64,000 nucleotides of DNA from contig CAWATZ010000012.1 of the NCBI GenBank assembly GCA_963784995.1, positions 1-64,000 on the forward strand, read 5' to 3'. Position numbers and translations under genes: made by a program. Shown here in pieces: positions 53,301 to 61,793 of this stretch. This DNA comes from CAWATZ01 sp963784995. GTDB lineage: Bacteria > Planctomycetota > Planctomycetia > Gemmatales > Gemmataceae. The number at the start of each line of letters is the position of its first letter. The stretch's first letter is position 1. The notes beneath the pieces were generated by a model that worked only from the letters and a program-made list of their open reading frames with translations, was not told where the DNA came from and made no database searches.

Positions 53301-54379
53301 CGGGTGGTCAGCGCTTCGGGCATCGCGCAGGACATCGGCGAGCGCATCCGCACCCAACAGGCACTGCGGGACAATGAGGAACGCCTCCAGGCGATCCTGA
53401 ACACCGCAACGGATGCGATCGTCACCATCAACCCCGACGGCATTATCCAGTCGGTCAATCCCGCGACCGAACAGATGTTCGGCTCCAACGCCCAGGAGAT
53501 GATTGGTCAAAACGTGAAACTGCTCATTCCCGCGCCTTACCCGGAAGAACAGGACGACGATCCTGTGCAGGTTCTGACGTGCCACCAGAAACGAGAGAAA
53601 AGCACGTGCTCGGCTTGTGGCGGGAAGTCGAAGCCCGGCGCAAGGACGGGAACACCTTCCCCGTGGAGCTGGCCATCACTGAAATCGATCACCCGCACCT
53701 CTTCACCGGCATGATCCGCGACCTCACCAAACGGAAGAGCCTGGAGCGGGAGGTGCTGGAAGTGGCCACCCTGGAACAGCATCGCATCGGCCAGGAACTG
53801 CACGACACCTCCGCCCAGGAACTGACTGCCCTGGGATTGCTGGCCGACACCCTGGTCGCGGCCCTCAAGGAGAAAGCAGTGGCCGAGTCCCAGATCGCGG
53901 ACAAGATCACGGAAGGACTGAAGCGCGTGCTCGGCCAGGTGCGGGCGGTTTCCCGCGGCCTGATCCGCGTGGAAGTGGACGCGGAAGGACTCATGGCCGC
54001 CCTGGCGGAACTGGCCGGCCAGACCCGGGAACAGTTCGGGGTGGCGTGTACCTTTGACTGCAAGAAATCCGTGCCTCTGGCGGACAATCACGTGGCCACG
54101 CAGCTGTACTGCATCGCCCGCGAGGCGGTGACCAACGCCCTCAAGCACGCCCAGGCCCGGACCATCCGGATCAGCCTGGACCGCGAGGACCAGGCGGTCA
54201 CGCTGCGGGTGCAGGACGACGGCGTCGGGCTCGCGGAACCGCCGGTGGATAGCAAGGGGATGGGCCTGAAAATCATGCGCTACCGTGCCGGGCTGATCAA
54301 TGCCCATCTGTCGGTCGGTCCGGCAGAGCCGGCGGGCGCCGTCGTCGCCTGTACTTTCAAGGCGAGCGGCGCGGCGTGA
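50313..54379 (+). CDS. CheB-CheR-PAS-histidine kinase hybrid 2 (one frameshift near 53570)
   Basis: About 1355 residues; ATG at 50313 has AGGAG. Same domains as the hybrid at 43590: CheB (active Ser S69 in GIGASAGGLDAFKRF), CheR, coiled coil, PAS domains, HisKA_3 with RIGQELHDTSAQEL and HATPase with GMGLKIMRYRAGL. Open in one frame for 1100 codons; near 53570 the frame changes so that WREVEARRKDGNTFPVELA continues the last PAS domain. Two palindromes are translated in frame: VVARSPDRA at residues 26-34 and LWHGLQTVPH at about 680. The kinase region should phosphorylate the regulator 66 bases downstream. DNA identity with hybrid 1 is high over long stretches, a recent duplication. Confidence 0.88.
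50388..50415. repeat. GTTGTGGCACGGTC palindrome, in-frame copy in hybrid 2
   Basis: GTTGTGGCACGGTC followed by TCCC and GACCGTGCCA inside the Pro-rich N-terminus; hybrid 1 lacks it at this point. It translates to VVARSPDRA. Confidence 0.85.
52352..52381. repeat. GTTGTGGCACGGTC palindrome, second in-frame copy in hybrid 2
   Basis: Arms GTGGCACGGTC and GACCGTGCCAC around TCCA, in the linker before the coiled coil. It translates as LWHGLQTVPH. The paralogue reads PELAPSPP here instead. Confidence 0.85.
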
Positions 54380-54431
54380 GCCCGCCGGTAAGAACTCCCG
54401 CTACTGGCGGGCTCACGCCGCGCCGCTCGCC
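54361..54431 (+). repeat. 26-bp perfect hairpin overlapping the stop of hybrid 2
   Basis: Arms 54361-54386 and 54406-54431 are exact complements with a 19-base loop. The TGA stop (54377-54379) is within the left arm; the right arm ends 14 bases before the next start codon. It can act as terminator or attenuator between kinase and regulator. Confidence 0.85.
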
Positions 54432-54445
54432 GGGGAGCGATTCTC

Positions 54446-55126
54446 ATGGCCAGGACCAAGATCAAGGGGAGTCCACCGGCTGCCCGAATCCTGATCGTCG
54501 ATGATCACCCGGCCGTCCGCGAGGCCCTGGCCATCCGCATTGCCAGCGAGGCGGACCTGGAGGTGTGCGGCGAGGCGGCCGACGTGACCGACGCGGTCCA
54601 GGTCGCCGCCGCCGTCCATCCCGACGTGGCCGTCATCGACCTTGGACTGAAGTCCGGCAGCGGTCTGGAGCTGATCAAGCGACTGCGTGCGACGGATGAG
54701 GACCTGCTGATGATTGTCTGGTCGATGTACAGCGAAGACCTGTATGCCGAGCGGGCCCTGCGAGCCGGGGCGCGGGGCTACATCACCAAGGAGCAAGCGA
54801 CCAGCCAGATCATCGAGGCCATCCGCTGTGTGCTGGCCGGCCAGCTCTACCTGAGCCCGGCCATGACCGAGAAACTGCTGCGGAAGCACGTTGGTTTGCC
54901 CGCTGAGGGGCTCAATCACTCACCAATCGACGTCCTCTCGGACCGGGAGCTGGAGGTCTTCCGGCTGATCGGGCAGGGGGTGAAAACGGCGGACGTGGCG
55001 GCCCGGCTGCACCTGAGCGTCAAGACGGTCGAGACCTATCGCGACCGCATCCGCCAGAAGCTGGGTCTGAGCGATGGCACGGAGCTGGCCCACTACGCAA
55101 CCCAGTGGGCGCTGGAGAACCAGTAG
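54446..55126 (+). CDS. NarL/FixJ-type response regulator 2
   Basis: 226 residues, close paralogue of the regulator at 47784. ILIVDDHPAVREALAIRI, phosphorylation Asp in DVAVIDLGLKSG, GYITKEQATS, and the LuxR-type helix-turn-helix LSDRELEVFRLIGQGVKTAD with VKTVETYRDRIRQKLGL. GGGGAGCG before the ATG. It stands directly after hybrid 2 and most likely receives phosphate from it. Both regulators keep identical recognition helices, so they should bind the same operator. Confidence 0.93.
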   Translation: MARTKIKGSPPAARILIVDDHPAVREALAIRIASEADLEVCGEAADVTDAVQVAAAVHPDVAVIDLGLKSGSGLELIKRLRATDEDLLMIVWSMYSEDLYAERALRAGARGYITKEQATSQIIEAIRCVLAGQLYLSPAMTEKLLRKHVGLPAEGLNHSPIDVLSDRELEVFRLIGQGVKTADVAARLHLSVKTVETYRDRIRQKLGLSDGTELAHYATQWALENQ

Positions 55127-55211
55127 CGCTGCTCTGACAGCTGGCGCTCCCTTCGGGTCGATCCATTGACGGAGCAGGACCAGAGCGCCGGGGTCCGCCT
55201 GCCAGCGAACT

Positions 55212-56690
55212 TCACCCGGAAGACTTCTCTTTGGATCGTTCCTGCTCCGGGAAAAAGCGCCGCTGGTATTCCTCGAGCAGCTCAGCGGCGTCCGCGGCGG
55301 CCTCACAGGGTTCCAGGAGCTTCAGAATGACCCGCGGCTCGGCCAGCTCCGAGTCAGGACCCGCGAGCTGAATGGAAACGAGCACCTCTGTCGTCCTGCC
55401 CCGGAGGAACACCTGCAAACGTCCTTCCAGCGGACCGGGCCAGGCTTCCCGGGGCGTTGTGAGCCAGCGGAGGAACGCTTTTACCCGCTGCCGGCCGATG
55501 CTCCTCCGGGCAAGAGCAACCACCGTAAGGGCGATGACCGACGTGAGGAGTTCTACCGGCGGCATGTCGTGATGCACTCCTTCAATCAGGCCGCGGACCC
55601 GGGAGCCTGCCCACTCTTGACGCGGGGGCACCTTCCAATCCTCCGGCGGCTCTTTATCCGCGAAAGGATAATCGAGAGGGACAACTTCGCCGGGGACAGC
55701 TGGTTCCAGGCAGACCTCACGGAGCCGATCCCGGACTGCCACCAGCAGCACCACGTGGAGGAACTTGCGCATCGGACAGGACACGCCCGTCATGACGTCT
55801 TCCAGGTTGACAGTCTCCCGGGGCCCATGCTTCACGACCTCGGCCAGCACTTTCTTCCGCCATTGCCACTCGGCCTTCTCCAGGCTGATCCCGAAGCACT
55901 TCTGGAACCAGGCCCTGAAGCGCAGGGCATTACTGCGGCGGAAGAACTGCTGATAGCAATCCCAGCCGAAGCGGCGGATCAGAAAGCGGGTGAAGCTCCC
56001 AGCGAGCATGTAATTGGAATGGCTCTGGCTGGTTCTGTAGAAGGAGCGGCGCAGGAGTCCGGGCAGCAACAGCCTTCGGTTGGTCAGCAACGGCCAGGCC
56101 CACCAGTCGATCGGCTGACCGTGTTCCGTCTCCTGCCACCAGACAGACAGCCCCTCGTTCACAAGAGGTGGCGGAAAGGAGTTCCAGCGGGCCGAGAAGA
56201 GATGAGCCAGCTCATGCCGGAGCAGTTCCTGCAGGTTGCCCTTGTCCGCGAGGACGATGGCCCTGGCACCTACCAGGGCGACCCCCGTATATCCACGCAT
56301 TTGCGGCCAGATCCTGCCAACAGCCTGAGGGTCCGCGAGCAGATACAGGGCGAACGGGCCGCGCAAAGGAAAGCCAAACTGCTGAGCCAGGCGATCGTGT
56401 TCCTCCCGGCATCGCTCCAGCAGGACCGGGATGTCCCACTGGCCATCCAGCTCCGGTGCGGAATGAATGACAACGGAGGGCCCTGCCACGGTCCGGAATC
56501 GCCAGACGTGTCGGCAGAACCGGCCAGACCAGCTGAACCACCAGCAGGCCGGAACCAGCACCCCGATGACAACACCAGGAATCGGGAGGAAGGGCAGGAA
56601 AAACAGGAAAGTGAACACAAGGAGGATAAGCACGGCGATTCGCCAGCGATCCGGCCAGAGACTCAAGATCGGCCGAGGCAAGATCGCCAT
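55212..56690 (-). CDS. membrane-anchored putative zinc metallopeptidase (HEXXH)
   Basis: 492 residues from an ATG at 56690. Two N-terminal hydrophobic segments (residues 18-52) place it in the membrane. A gluzincin-type site is visible: HELAH (H159, E160, H163) and the third ligand region NEGLSVWWQE (E179), as in peptidase MA-type proteins. The remaining 300 residues are not recognised and contain a further hydrophobic segment near residue 390 (ELLTSVIALTVVALARR). Protease activity is a prediction. Its start is three bases from the macrodomain gene's stop on the same strand, so these genes are probably co-transcribed. Confidence 0.6.
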   Translation of the reverse strand: MAILPRPILSLWPDRWRIAVLILLVFTFLFFLPFLPIPGVVIGVLVPACWWFSWSGRFCRHVWRFRTVAGPSVVIHSAPELDGQWDIPVLLERCREEHDRLAQQFGFPLRGPFALYLLADPQAVGRIWPQMRGYTGVALVGARAIVLADKGNLQELLRHELAHLFSARWNSFPPPLVNEGLSVWWQETEHGQPIDWWAWPLLTNRRLLLPGLLRRSFYRTSQSHSNYMLAGSFTRFLIRRFGWDCYQQFFRRSNALRFRAWFQKCFGISLEKAEWQWRKKVLAEVVKHGPRETVNLEDVMTGVSCPMRKFLHVVLLVAVRDRLREVCLEPAVPGEVVPLDYPFADKEPPEDWKVPPRQEWAGSRVRGLIEGVHHDMPPVELLTSVIALTVVALARRSIGRQRVKAFLRWLTTPREAWPGPLEGRLQVFLRGRTTEVLVSIQLAGPDSELAEPRVILKLLEPCEAAADAAELLEEYQRRFFPEQERSKEKSSG

Positions 56691-56692
56691 TG

Positions 56693-57229
56693 CTAAGCTT
56701 GCTCCAGTTCCGGAATCAAAGCAGAAAGCTCCTCGACGTCTGCCGCGGAGCGCAGGCCAATCACGACGCGCTCCAGAGGAGGAAACGCTTCTCCCAAAAG
56801 AGGACGTAGGCCCCGGGCAAAGTCCGCCATCGACATCCGGCCATACCCGGTGGCCACGGCTGCCAGCGCGACACTGCCGGCCGACAGACCCGCAGCCAGG
56901 TCCAGGGCCTTGCGCGTCACGGTCGTGACCACTTCCGGCGCGGAGTCGTAGAACCCATCCACCGCCACGGCATGAAGGACAGCCCGGTAGGGGCTGCCGC
57001 ATGGCGGCATCGCGATCACCTCACCTTGATTGACGTGGCGGATGCCGCGCTCTGTCAGGTAGCGGTGCAGTGCCTCCTGCATGGCGGGACCGTAGCGGAG
57101 CAGGAAGGCGCCGCCGACACCGCCCGATAGGTTCAGGAAGACGTTCGCTGAACAGACCAGCACGTCAGCTGGGACGTCCAGAAGATCGCCGTGGTAGATC
57201 AGCCAGCGCATGTCCGTTGGTAGGATCAC
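56693..57229 (-). CDS. macrodomain protein (ADP-ribose binding)
   Basis: 178 residues, one macrodomain: HGDLLDVPADVLVCSANVFL, then NLSGGVGGAFL for the phosphate loop, GEVIAMPPCG, and ATGYGRMSMADFARG. These domains bind ADP-ribose and many remove it from proteins. Start is a GTG overlapping the epimerase stop as GTGA, so translation is likely coupled; an ATG at 57211 is the alternative. An ADP-ribosylglycohydrolase lies at 63013, so reversal of ADP-ribosylation is represented twice in the last 7 kb. Confidence 0.8.
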   Translation of the reverse strand: MILPTDMRWLIYHGDLLDVPADVLVCSANVFLNLSGGVGGAFLLRYGPAMQEALHRYLTERGIRHVNQGEVIAMPPCGSPYRAVLHAVAVDGFYDSAPEVVTTVTRKALDLAAGLSAGSVALAAVATGYGRMSMADFARGLRPLLGEAFPPLERVVIGLRSAADVEELSALIPELEQA

Positions 57230-58203
57230 CTCTCCAGATCATACGTCTCCAGCCGCCCCTGGTCGCGCAGCTGGCGGAAGTGCCGCAGCGTCTCGCGAAT
57301 CCCCTCCACCAGCGGCGTCTGCGGTATCGGGCCCAGATCGCGCTGCAGTGCCGAATCGTCGAGATCGTAGGCAATGCCGATCTGCCTCGTCCCGAAGGTG
57401 ATCAGCCGGGCCGCCTCCGGTTCGACCTCGCACAGGGCGCGGTGGAACGTCGGCAGGTCAACGACGTGGCCACGCAGGTTGTACGACTTCGCCCCCTTGT
57501 AGGGTGCTTCCAGACAGCGCAGGAAGATCCGGGCCACGTCATCGACCCATTGCAGGTCCTGCCAGCCGCCGTAACTGATTTGGTAGCTGCGACCCAGGGC
57601 CAGCGACTTGATCGCCTTGGTCGGCTCGCTGGTCATGCCGAAATCCCGGCCGACGCCATAAACCGTCCACGGCCGCAGGCCAATGCTCGACAGACCGTGA
57701 TCCTGGAAGTAGATCCGGGCGTTGCCCTCGTTGCAGCACTTGAAGTAACCGTAATGCGTGGTCGGAGTGAGCGGCACGTCGTCGGTCAGACGGCCGGGCG
57801 GGTAGGCTTCGGGGGGACCGAAGACGGCAGCGGAGCTGGCGTAGACCAGGCGCTCCACCTGCGGCTGCAATTCGCGCACCGCCTCGAAGACCACCAGTGT
57901 GCCCAGGACGTTGACGCGGGCGCCCAGGATCGGGTTGGCCCGGCAGACCGGCACCTGCAAGCCCGCCAGGTGAACGACGTGGGTGATGGCGTGCCGGCGC
58001 AGCGTTCCCTTGAATTGCTCCGGGTCGGTGACGTCTCCCTCGATGAACGGCACCTGGGCCAGCTGCTCTTCGGTCAGGACCATGCGCAGCCGGCGCAGGT
58101 CCTGCTTCAGATCGTAGATCCAGACGTGGTCGCCGCGGGCCAGCAGGTGGCGGACAATCCAGCTGCCGATACACCCATAGCCGCCGGTCAGCAAGACACG
58201 CAC
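57226..58203 (-). CDS. NAD-dependent sugar epimerase/dehydratase (extended SDR)
   Basis: 325 residues from a GTG with GGGAGA upstream; a longer form from 58236 has no such site. Rossmann motif LLTGGYGCIGSWIV (GxxGxxG), cofactor Asp in DLKQDLRRL, SSAAVFGPPEA with the catalytic Ser and the YxxxK pair in YGYFK, then RPWTVYGVGRD, match the GalE/RmlB-like extended short-chain dehydrogenases. It probably acts on a nucleotide sugar for surface polysaccharide; the substrate is not predictable. It is followed with four-base overlap by the macrodomain gene. Confidence 0.88.
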   Translation of the reverse strand: MRVLLTGGYGCIGSWIVRHLLARGDHVWIYDLKQDLRRLRMVLTEEQLAQVPFIEGDVTDPEQFKGTLRRHAITHVVHLAGLQVPVCRANPILGARVNVLGTLVVFEAVRELQPQVERLVYASSAAVFGPPEAYPPGRLTDDVPLTPTTHYGYFKCCNEGNARIYFQDHGLSSIGLRPWTVYGVGRDFGMTSEPTKAIKSLALGRSYQISYGGWQDLQWVDDVARIFLRCLEAPYKGAKSYNLRGHVVDLPTFHRALCEVEPEAARLITFGTRQIGIAYDLDDSALQRDLGPIPQTPLVEGIRETLRHFRQLRDQGRLETYDLER

Positions 58204-58245
58204 CGGATTCTCCCGTGAAGAAGCGAATGGTAGCAACAGAGTGGC

Positions 58246-58506
58246 CTACTTGCTCAGAGGCTCCAGCAGCCGGTCCAGGGGTTTGACCAACTCGTCCAGA
58301 GTCTCGGCATCTGGGGGTGGGCCGTCTTTCAGCCCGAACTCCCGGCACAGCCTCTCAACTTCAGGCCGATACCTCTCTGTGAGAACCTTCTCCCGCCGTT
58401 TCAGGGCTGCCTCGGCTCGGGCGTCCGCTTGCTGGTACGTCCACGTGGACAGAGCCAGAGCTGCGGCGCTGACCAAGAGGGCCAACCCACTGAGCCACTT
58501 CTGCAT
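58246..58506 (-). CDS. small membrane-anchored coiled-coil protein
   Basis: 86 residues from an ATG with GGAGG. One hydrophobic segment (LSGLALLVSAAALALSTW) followed by a charged helix (ADARAEAALKRREKVLTERY) and a short acidic tail. No family recognised. It lies between gyrA and the epimerase on the same strand. Confidence 0.5.
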   Translation of the reverse strand: MQKWLSGLALLVSAAALALSTWTYQQADARAEAALKRREKVLTERYRPEVERLCREFGLKDGPPPDAETLDELVKPLDRLLEPLSK

Positions 58507-58673
58507 CGCGGAACCTCCGTCTCCATCGCTGAACTGCCGGTTGGGGTGTCGGGCTGCCAGCCAGCCTGCCATTTCAGTAGCGGTGGCGGACAGGACAGAT
58601 CGAGTCGGTCCCTGTCGGAGGAGTGCCCCGGAGCGTCAAATTGCTCCCTGCCTGCCACCCGCCAGGGTATTCG

Positions 58674-58696
58674 GGACGGGGCTGGGAAGCCCGTCC
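58674..58696. repeat. GGACGGG hairpin after gyrA
   Basis: GGACGGGGCT and AGCCCGTCC with one bulge around GGGA, 12 bases after the gyrA stop. It resembles the palindrome in polA and may help terminate gyrA transcription. Confidence 0.6.
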
Positions 58697-58708
58697 TACC
58701 TGGGCCGC

Positions 58709-61501
58709 TCACGCTTCTTCCGCCCTCTCCTCGGTCTCGGCGGGCGCCTCGCCCTCCGGGGCCGGGGCCGCGGCGTCTTCTTCCTCCTCGCGGGCCACCT
58801 TGGCCAGCGACGCGACCTTGTCTCCTTCCTTGAGGTTGATCACGCGGACGCCCTGCGTGTTCCGGCCGACGATCCGGATCTCGCTGGCGTGCATCCGCGT
58901 GACCATCCCGCTCGTTGAACTGATCACCACGTCATCGGTGTCGCGCACGGCAGCCACGTCGATCACCGGCCCATTGCGGCTGGTCTTGCGGATGTCGCGA
59001 ACGCCCTTGCCGCCGCGGCGCTGCTTGCGGTAGTGCATGCTGGACTTTTCCGCTCCCTCGGTCTCCTCTCCCGCCGGCTCCTCGCCCTCCTCGGCCGGCT
59101 CCGGTTCCGGCGGAGCGGCAGCCTCCGGCTCGGCCTCCTCCACTGCTTCCTCGGTCAGCTCGCCGGCGACGTTGGCCCCGAACGGGGTCCGCTTGCCGTA
59201 GCCATTCTCGCACACGGTCAGGAGATAGCCGTCCGGGTCGGCAACCACCAGGCCGACCACCTCGTCGTCTTTCTGCAAGTTGATGCCCTTGACCCCGCGG
59301 GTGTTGCGGCCCAGCGACCGAGCGTCGGCCTGGTCGAAGCGGATGGCCATGCCGTTGCGCGTGCAGAGCAGCACCTCGTCGCCCGCCTTCGTCTTCACCA
59401 CGCCAATCAGCGTATCCCCTTCGTCCAGGTTGATGCCGATGATGCCGCCCGACTTGATTCGGCTGTACTCGGTCAAAGCAGTCTTCTTGACGATGCCACA
59501 CCGGGTGGCCATGAGCAGGTAATGCTGATCGTCGAAGGTCCGCACCGGGATCAGGCTGGTGATCTTCTCCTCCGGCTTGAGCGACAGCACGTTGGCCATG
59601 GCCCGGCCCTGGGCGGTCCGGCTCTGCTCGGGGATTTCGTAGACCCGCAGCCAGTACAGTTGCCCCCGGTTAGTGAAGCAGAGCAGATACTCATGGGTGC
59701 TGGCCACGAAGAAATGCTCGGTGAAGTCATCCTCGCGTGCCTGCATGTTGGAGACGCCCCGGCCGCCCCGACGCTGGCTGCTGTAGGTGCTGAGCGGCAG
59801 CCGTTTCAGATAGCCGTTGTGGCTGATCGTGACCGCGTTCAACTCGTCGGGGATCAGGTCCAGCCGGTTGAGCCGGCCGACCTCGCCCTGAAGCTCGGTC
59901 CGCCGTTCGTCGCCGTACTTGTCGCGGATCTCACTCAGGTCGGTCCTGATCACTTCATGGATGTTGCGCTCGTCGCTCAGCAGCCGTTCCCAGCCGAGGA
60001 TCTTCTCACGCAGGCCGTTGTACTCCTTGAGAATCTCGTCGCGCTCCAGGGCTGCCAGCTGGCCCAGCTGCAAGCGCACCACGGCGTCGGCCTGGGCCTC
60101 GGTCATGCGGTAGACCGGCATCACGCCAATCTCGCGCTGCAGGGCGGCGAAGTGGGCCTCGCCCAGGGCCCGGCCGAGGACGGCCGCGGACACTTCCATC
60201 GCCTGCAAGCGGCTCTTGGCCTCCTGCCGGCTCGGCGCTCGCCGGCAAATGGCGATCACCTCGTCCAGCGACGAGATGGCGATCAGCTGGCCCTCCAGGA
60301 CGTGGGTCCGCCGCTTGGCCTCGCGCAGCTGATACTCGGTCCGCCGGCGGATCACCTGGACTCTGTGGCGGAGATAATGTTGCAGCATCTCCTTCAGGGT
60401 CAGCGCCCGCGGCTGGCCATCGACCAGGGCCAGCAGGATGATGCTGACCGTCTTTTGCAGCGAGGAGTATTCGTACAGCTGGCTGCGGATCAGCTCCGGG
60501 TCGTGCCCTTTCTTGAGGTACACCACCAGGCGGACCGGCTCGCCCTTGCGCTCGCTGCTCTCGTCGCGGATCTCGCGGATGCCGACGATGCGCTCGTCCT
60601 TGACCAGCCTGCCGATCTCCTCGGCCAGCTTGTTGCGCGTCACCTGCCAGGGGACTTCGCGGATGATGATCTGCGAGCCGCCCTTCTCGTCCTCGACGAT
60701 GTCGGCGCGGGCTTGCAGGGTGACCCGGCCGCGGCCGGCGCCGCTGCAATAGGCGTCCACGATGCCCTGCCGGCCGCGGATGATGCCGCCGGTGGGGAAG
60801 TCGGGGCCGGGCAGCACCTCCAGCAGGGCCTGCATCGGCACCTCCGGCTCCTCGATCAGCCGGATCAGGGCGTTGCACACCTCGGTCAGGTTGTGCGGCG
60901 GGATGTCGGTGGCCATGCCGACGGCGATGCCGTCGCTGCCGTTGACCAGCAGGTTGGGGAAGCGGCTCGGCAGGACCAGCGGCTCGCGATACTTGCCATC
61001 GTAGTTGTCGATGAAATCGACGGTCTCGTATTCCAGGTCGGCGAGCATCTCGGCGCCGACCGGAGAGAGGCGCGCCTCGGTGTACCTGTGGGCGGCGGGC
61101 GGCAGGCCGGCCACCGAGCCGAAGTTGCCCTGCCCATGGACCAGCTTGTAGCGCATGGCCCAGGGCTGGGCCAGGTGGACCAGCGTCCCGTAAATGGAAG
61201 CGTCGCCGTGGGGGTGGTAGCGCTTCATCGTCTCGCCGATGATGCCGGCGCACTTGCTGGTGGCCGAGGTCGGTCCCAGGCCCAGGTCGTTCATGGCCAC
61301 CAGGATGCGCCGCTGCGACGGTTTGAGGCCATCACGCACGTCGGGCAGGGCCCGGCTGATGATGACGCTCATGGCGTAGGTCAGGTAACTATCTTTCAGC
61401 TCCTCGGCAATGTTGAGCGGGGGCTCGCCAGGCCGGCCATTCGTGGCCGGGGCGGTCGGAACTTCGGGCGGTCCTCCGGGAGGAGTCAGTTCTTCCGGCA
61501 C
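58709..61501 (-). CDS. gyrA: DNA gyrase subunit A
   Basis: 930 residues, longer than E. coli GyrA. Catalytic Tyr is Y140 in AAHRYTEARL. The quinolone region reads HPHGDASIYGT: Ala101 and Gly105 stand where E. coli has Ser83 and Asp87. The GyrA box that wraps DNA appears as QRRGGRGVSNM, and a second, closer match QRRGGKGVRDI occurs near residue 830 after an acidic Glu/Pro-rich insert (about 775-815, with PEPEPAEEGEEPAGEE). The C-terminus is another acidic tail (AEETEERAEEA-like). GyrA with GyrB introduces negative supercoils. GTG start, GAGG upstream. No gyrB in the window. Confidence 0.97.
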   Translation of the reverse strand: MPEELTPPGGPPEVPTAPATNGRPGEPPLNIAEELKDSYLTYAMSVIISRALPDVRDGLKPSQRRILVAMNDLGLGPTSATSKCAGIIGETMKRYHPHGDASIYGTLVHLAQPWAMRYKLVHGQGNFGSVAGLPPAAHRYTEARLSPVGAEMLADLEYETVDFIDNYDGKYREPLVLPSRFPNLLVNGSDGIAVGMATDIPPHNLTEVCNALIRLIEEPEVPMQALLEVLPGPDFPTGGIIRGRQGIVDAYCSGAGRGRVTLQARADIVEDEKGGSQIIIREVPWQVTRNKLAEEIGRLVKDERIVGIREIRDESSERKGEPVRLVVYLKKGHDPELIRSQLYEYSSLQKTVSIILLALVDGQPRALTLKEMLQHYLRHRVQVIRRRTEYQLREAKRRTHVLEGQLIAISSLDEVIAICRRAPSRQEAKSRLQAMEVSAAVLGRALGEAHFAALQREIGVMPVYRMTEAQADAVVRLQLGQLAALERDEILKEYNGLREKILGWERLLSDERNIHEVIRTDLSEIRDKYGDERRTELQGEVGRLNRLDLIPDELNAVTISHNGYLKRLPLSTYSSQRRGGRGVSNMQAREDDFTEHFFVASTHEYLLCFTNRGQLYWLRVYEIPEQSRTAQGRAMANVLSLKPEEKITSLIPVRTFDDQHYLLMATRCGIVKKTALTEYSRIKSGGIIGINLDEGDTLIGVVKTKAGDEVLLCTRNGMAIRFDQADARSLGRNTRGVKGINLQKDDEVVGLVVADPDGYLLTVCENGYGKRTPFGANVAGELTEEAVEEAEPEAAAPPEPEPAEEGEEPAGEETEGAEKSSMHYRKQRRGGKGVRDIRKTSRNGPVIDVAAVRDTDDVVISSTSGMVTRMHASEIRIVGRNTQGVRVINLKEGDKVASLAKVAREEEEDAAAPAPEGEAPAETEERAEEA

Positions 61502-61634
61502 GGTAACAATCCTCGCTGGGCAATGCGTTCTCGGTCCCGGACGGACGGTCCCCGGGACGCTTGTTGACGTCTCGAACTACCCTGTTATCTTATCAAATGG
61601 AGGCGGGGGTTCCCATGCTCGTAGGATGCCAGGA

Positions 61635-61767
61635 AACGACCCCTGCCGGCTTGCCCGGCAGGTGAAGAAGGTCAGCAGCTAGAGGAAGGCGGCGCGAACG
61701 CTTTTCTTTGCCTTCGTTTCTAGCCAGTGACCTTCTTCACCTGCCGGGCAAGCCGGCAGGGGTCGTT
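61635..61767. repeat. ~133-bp MITE-like element, copy 2
   Basis: 49-bp arms (61635-61683 and 61719-61767) whose outer halves match 29617-29757, around a CTTTTC-rich middle. It fills much of the gap between gyrA and the STN protein. Confidence 0.85.
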
Positions 61768-61793
61768 CCAAGGCACGTGCGCAGGGGGATAGC

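Noticed and set aside
59033..61567. A plus-strand open frame of more than 800 codons opposite gyrA
   Set aside because: It mirrors the gyrA codons in a high-GC gene, lacks motifs and has biased His/Gln/Asp composition typical of antisense shadows.
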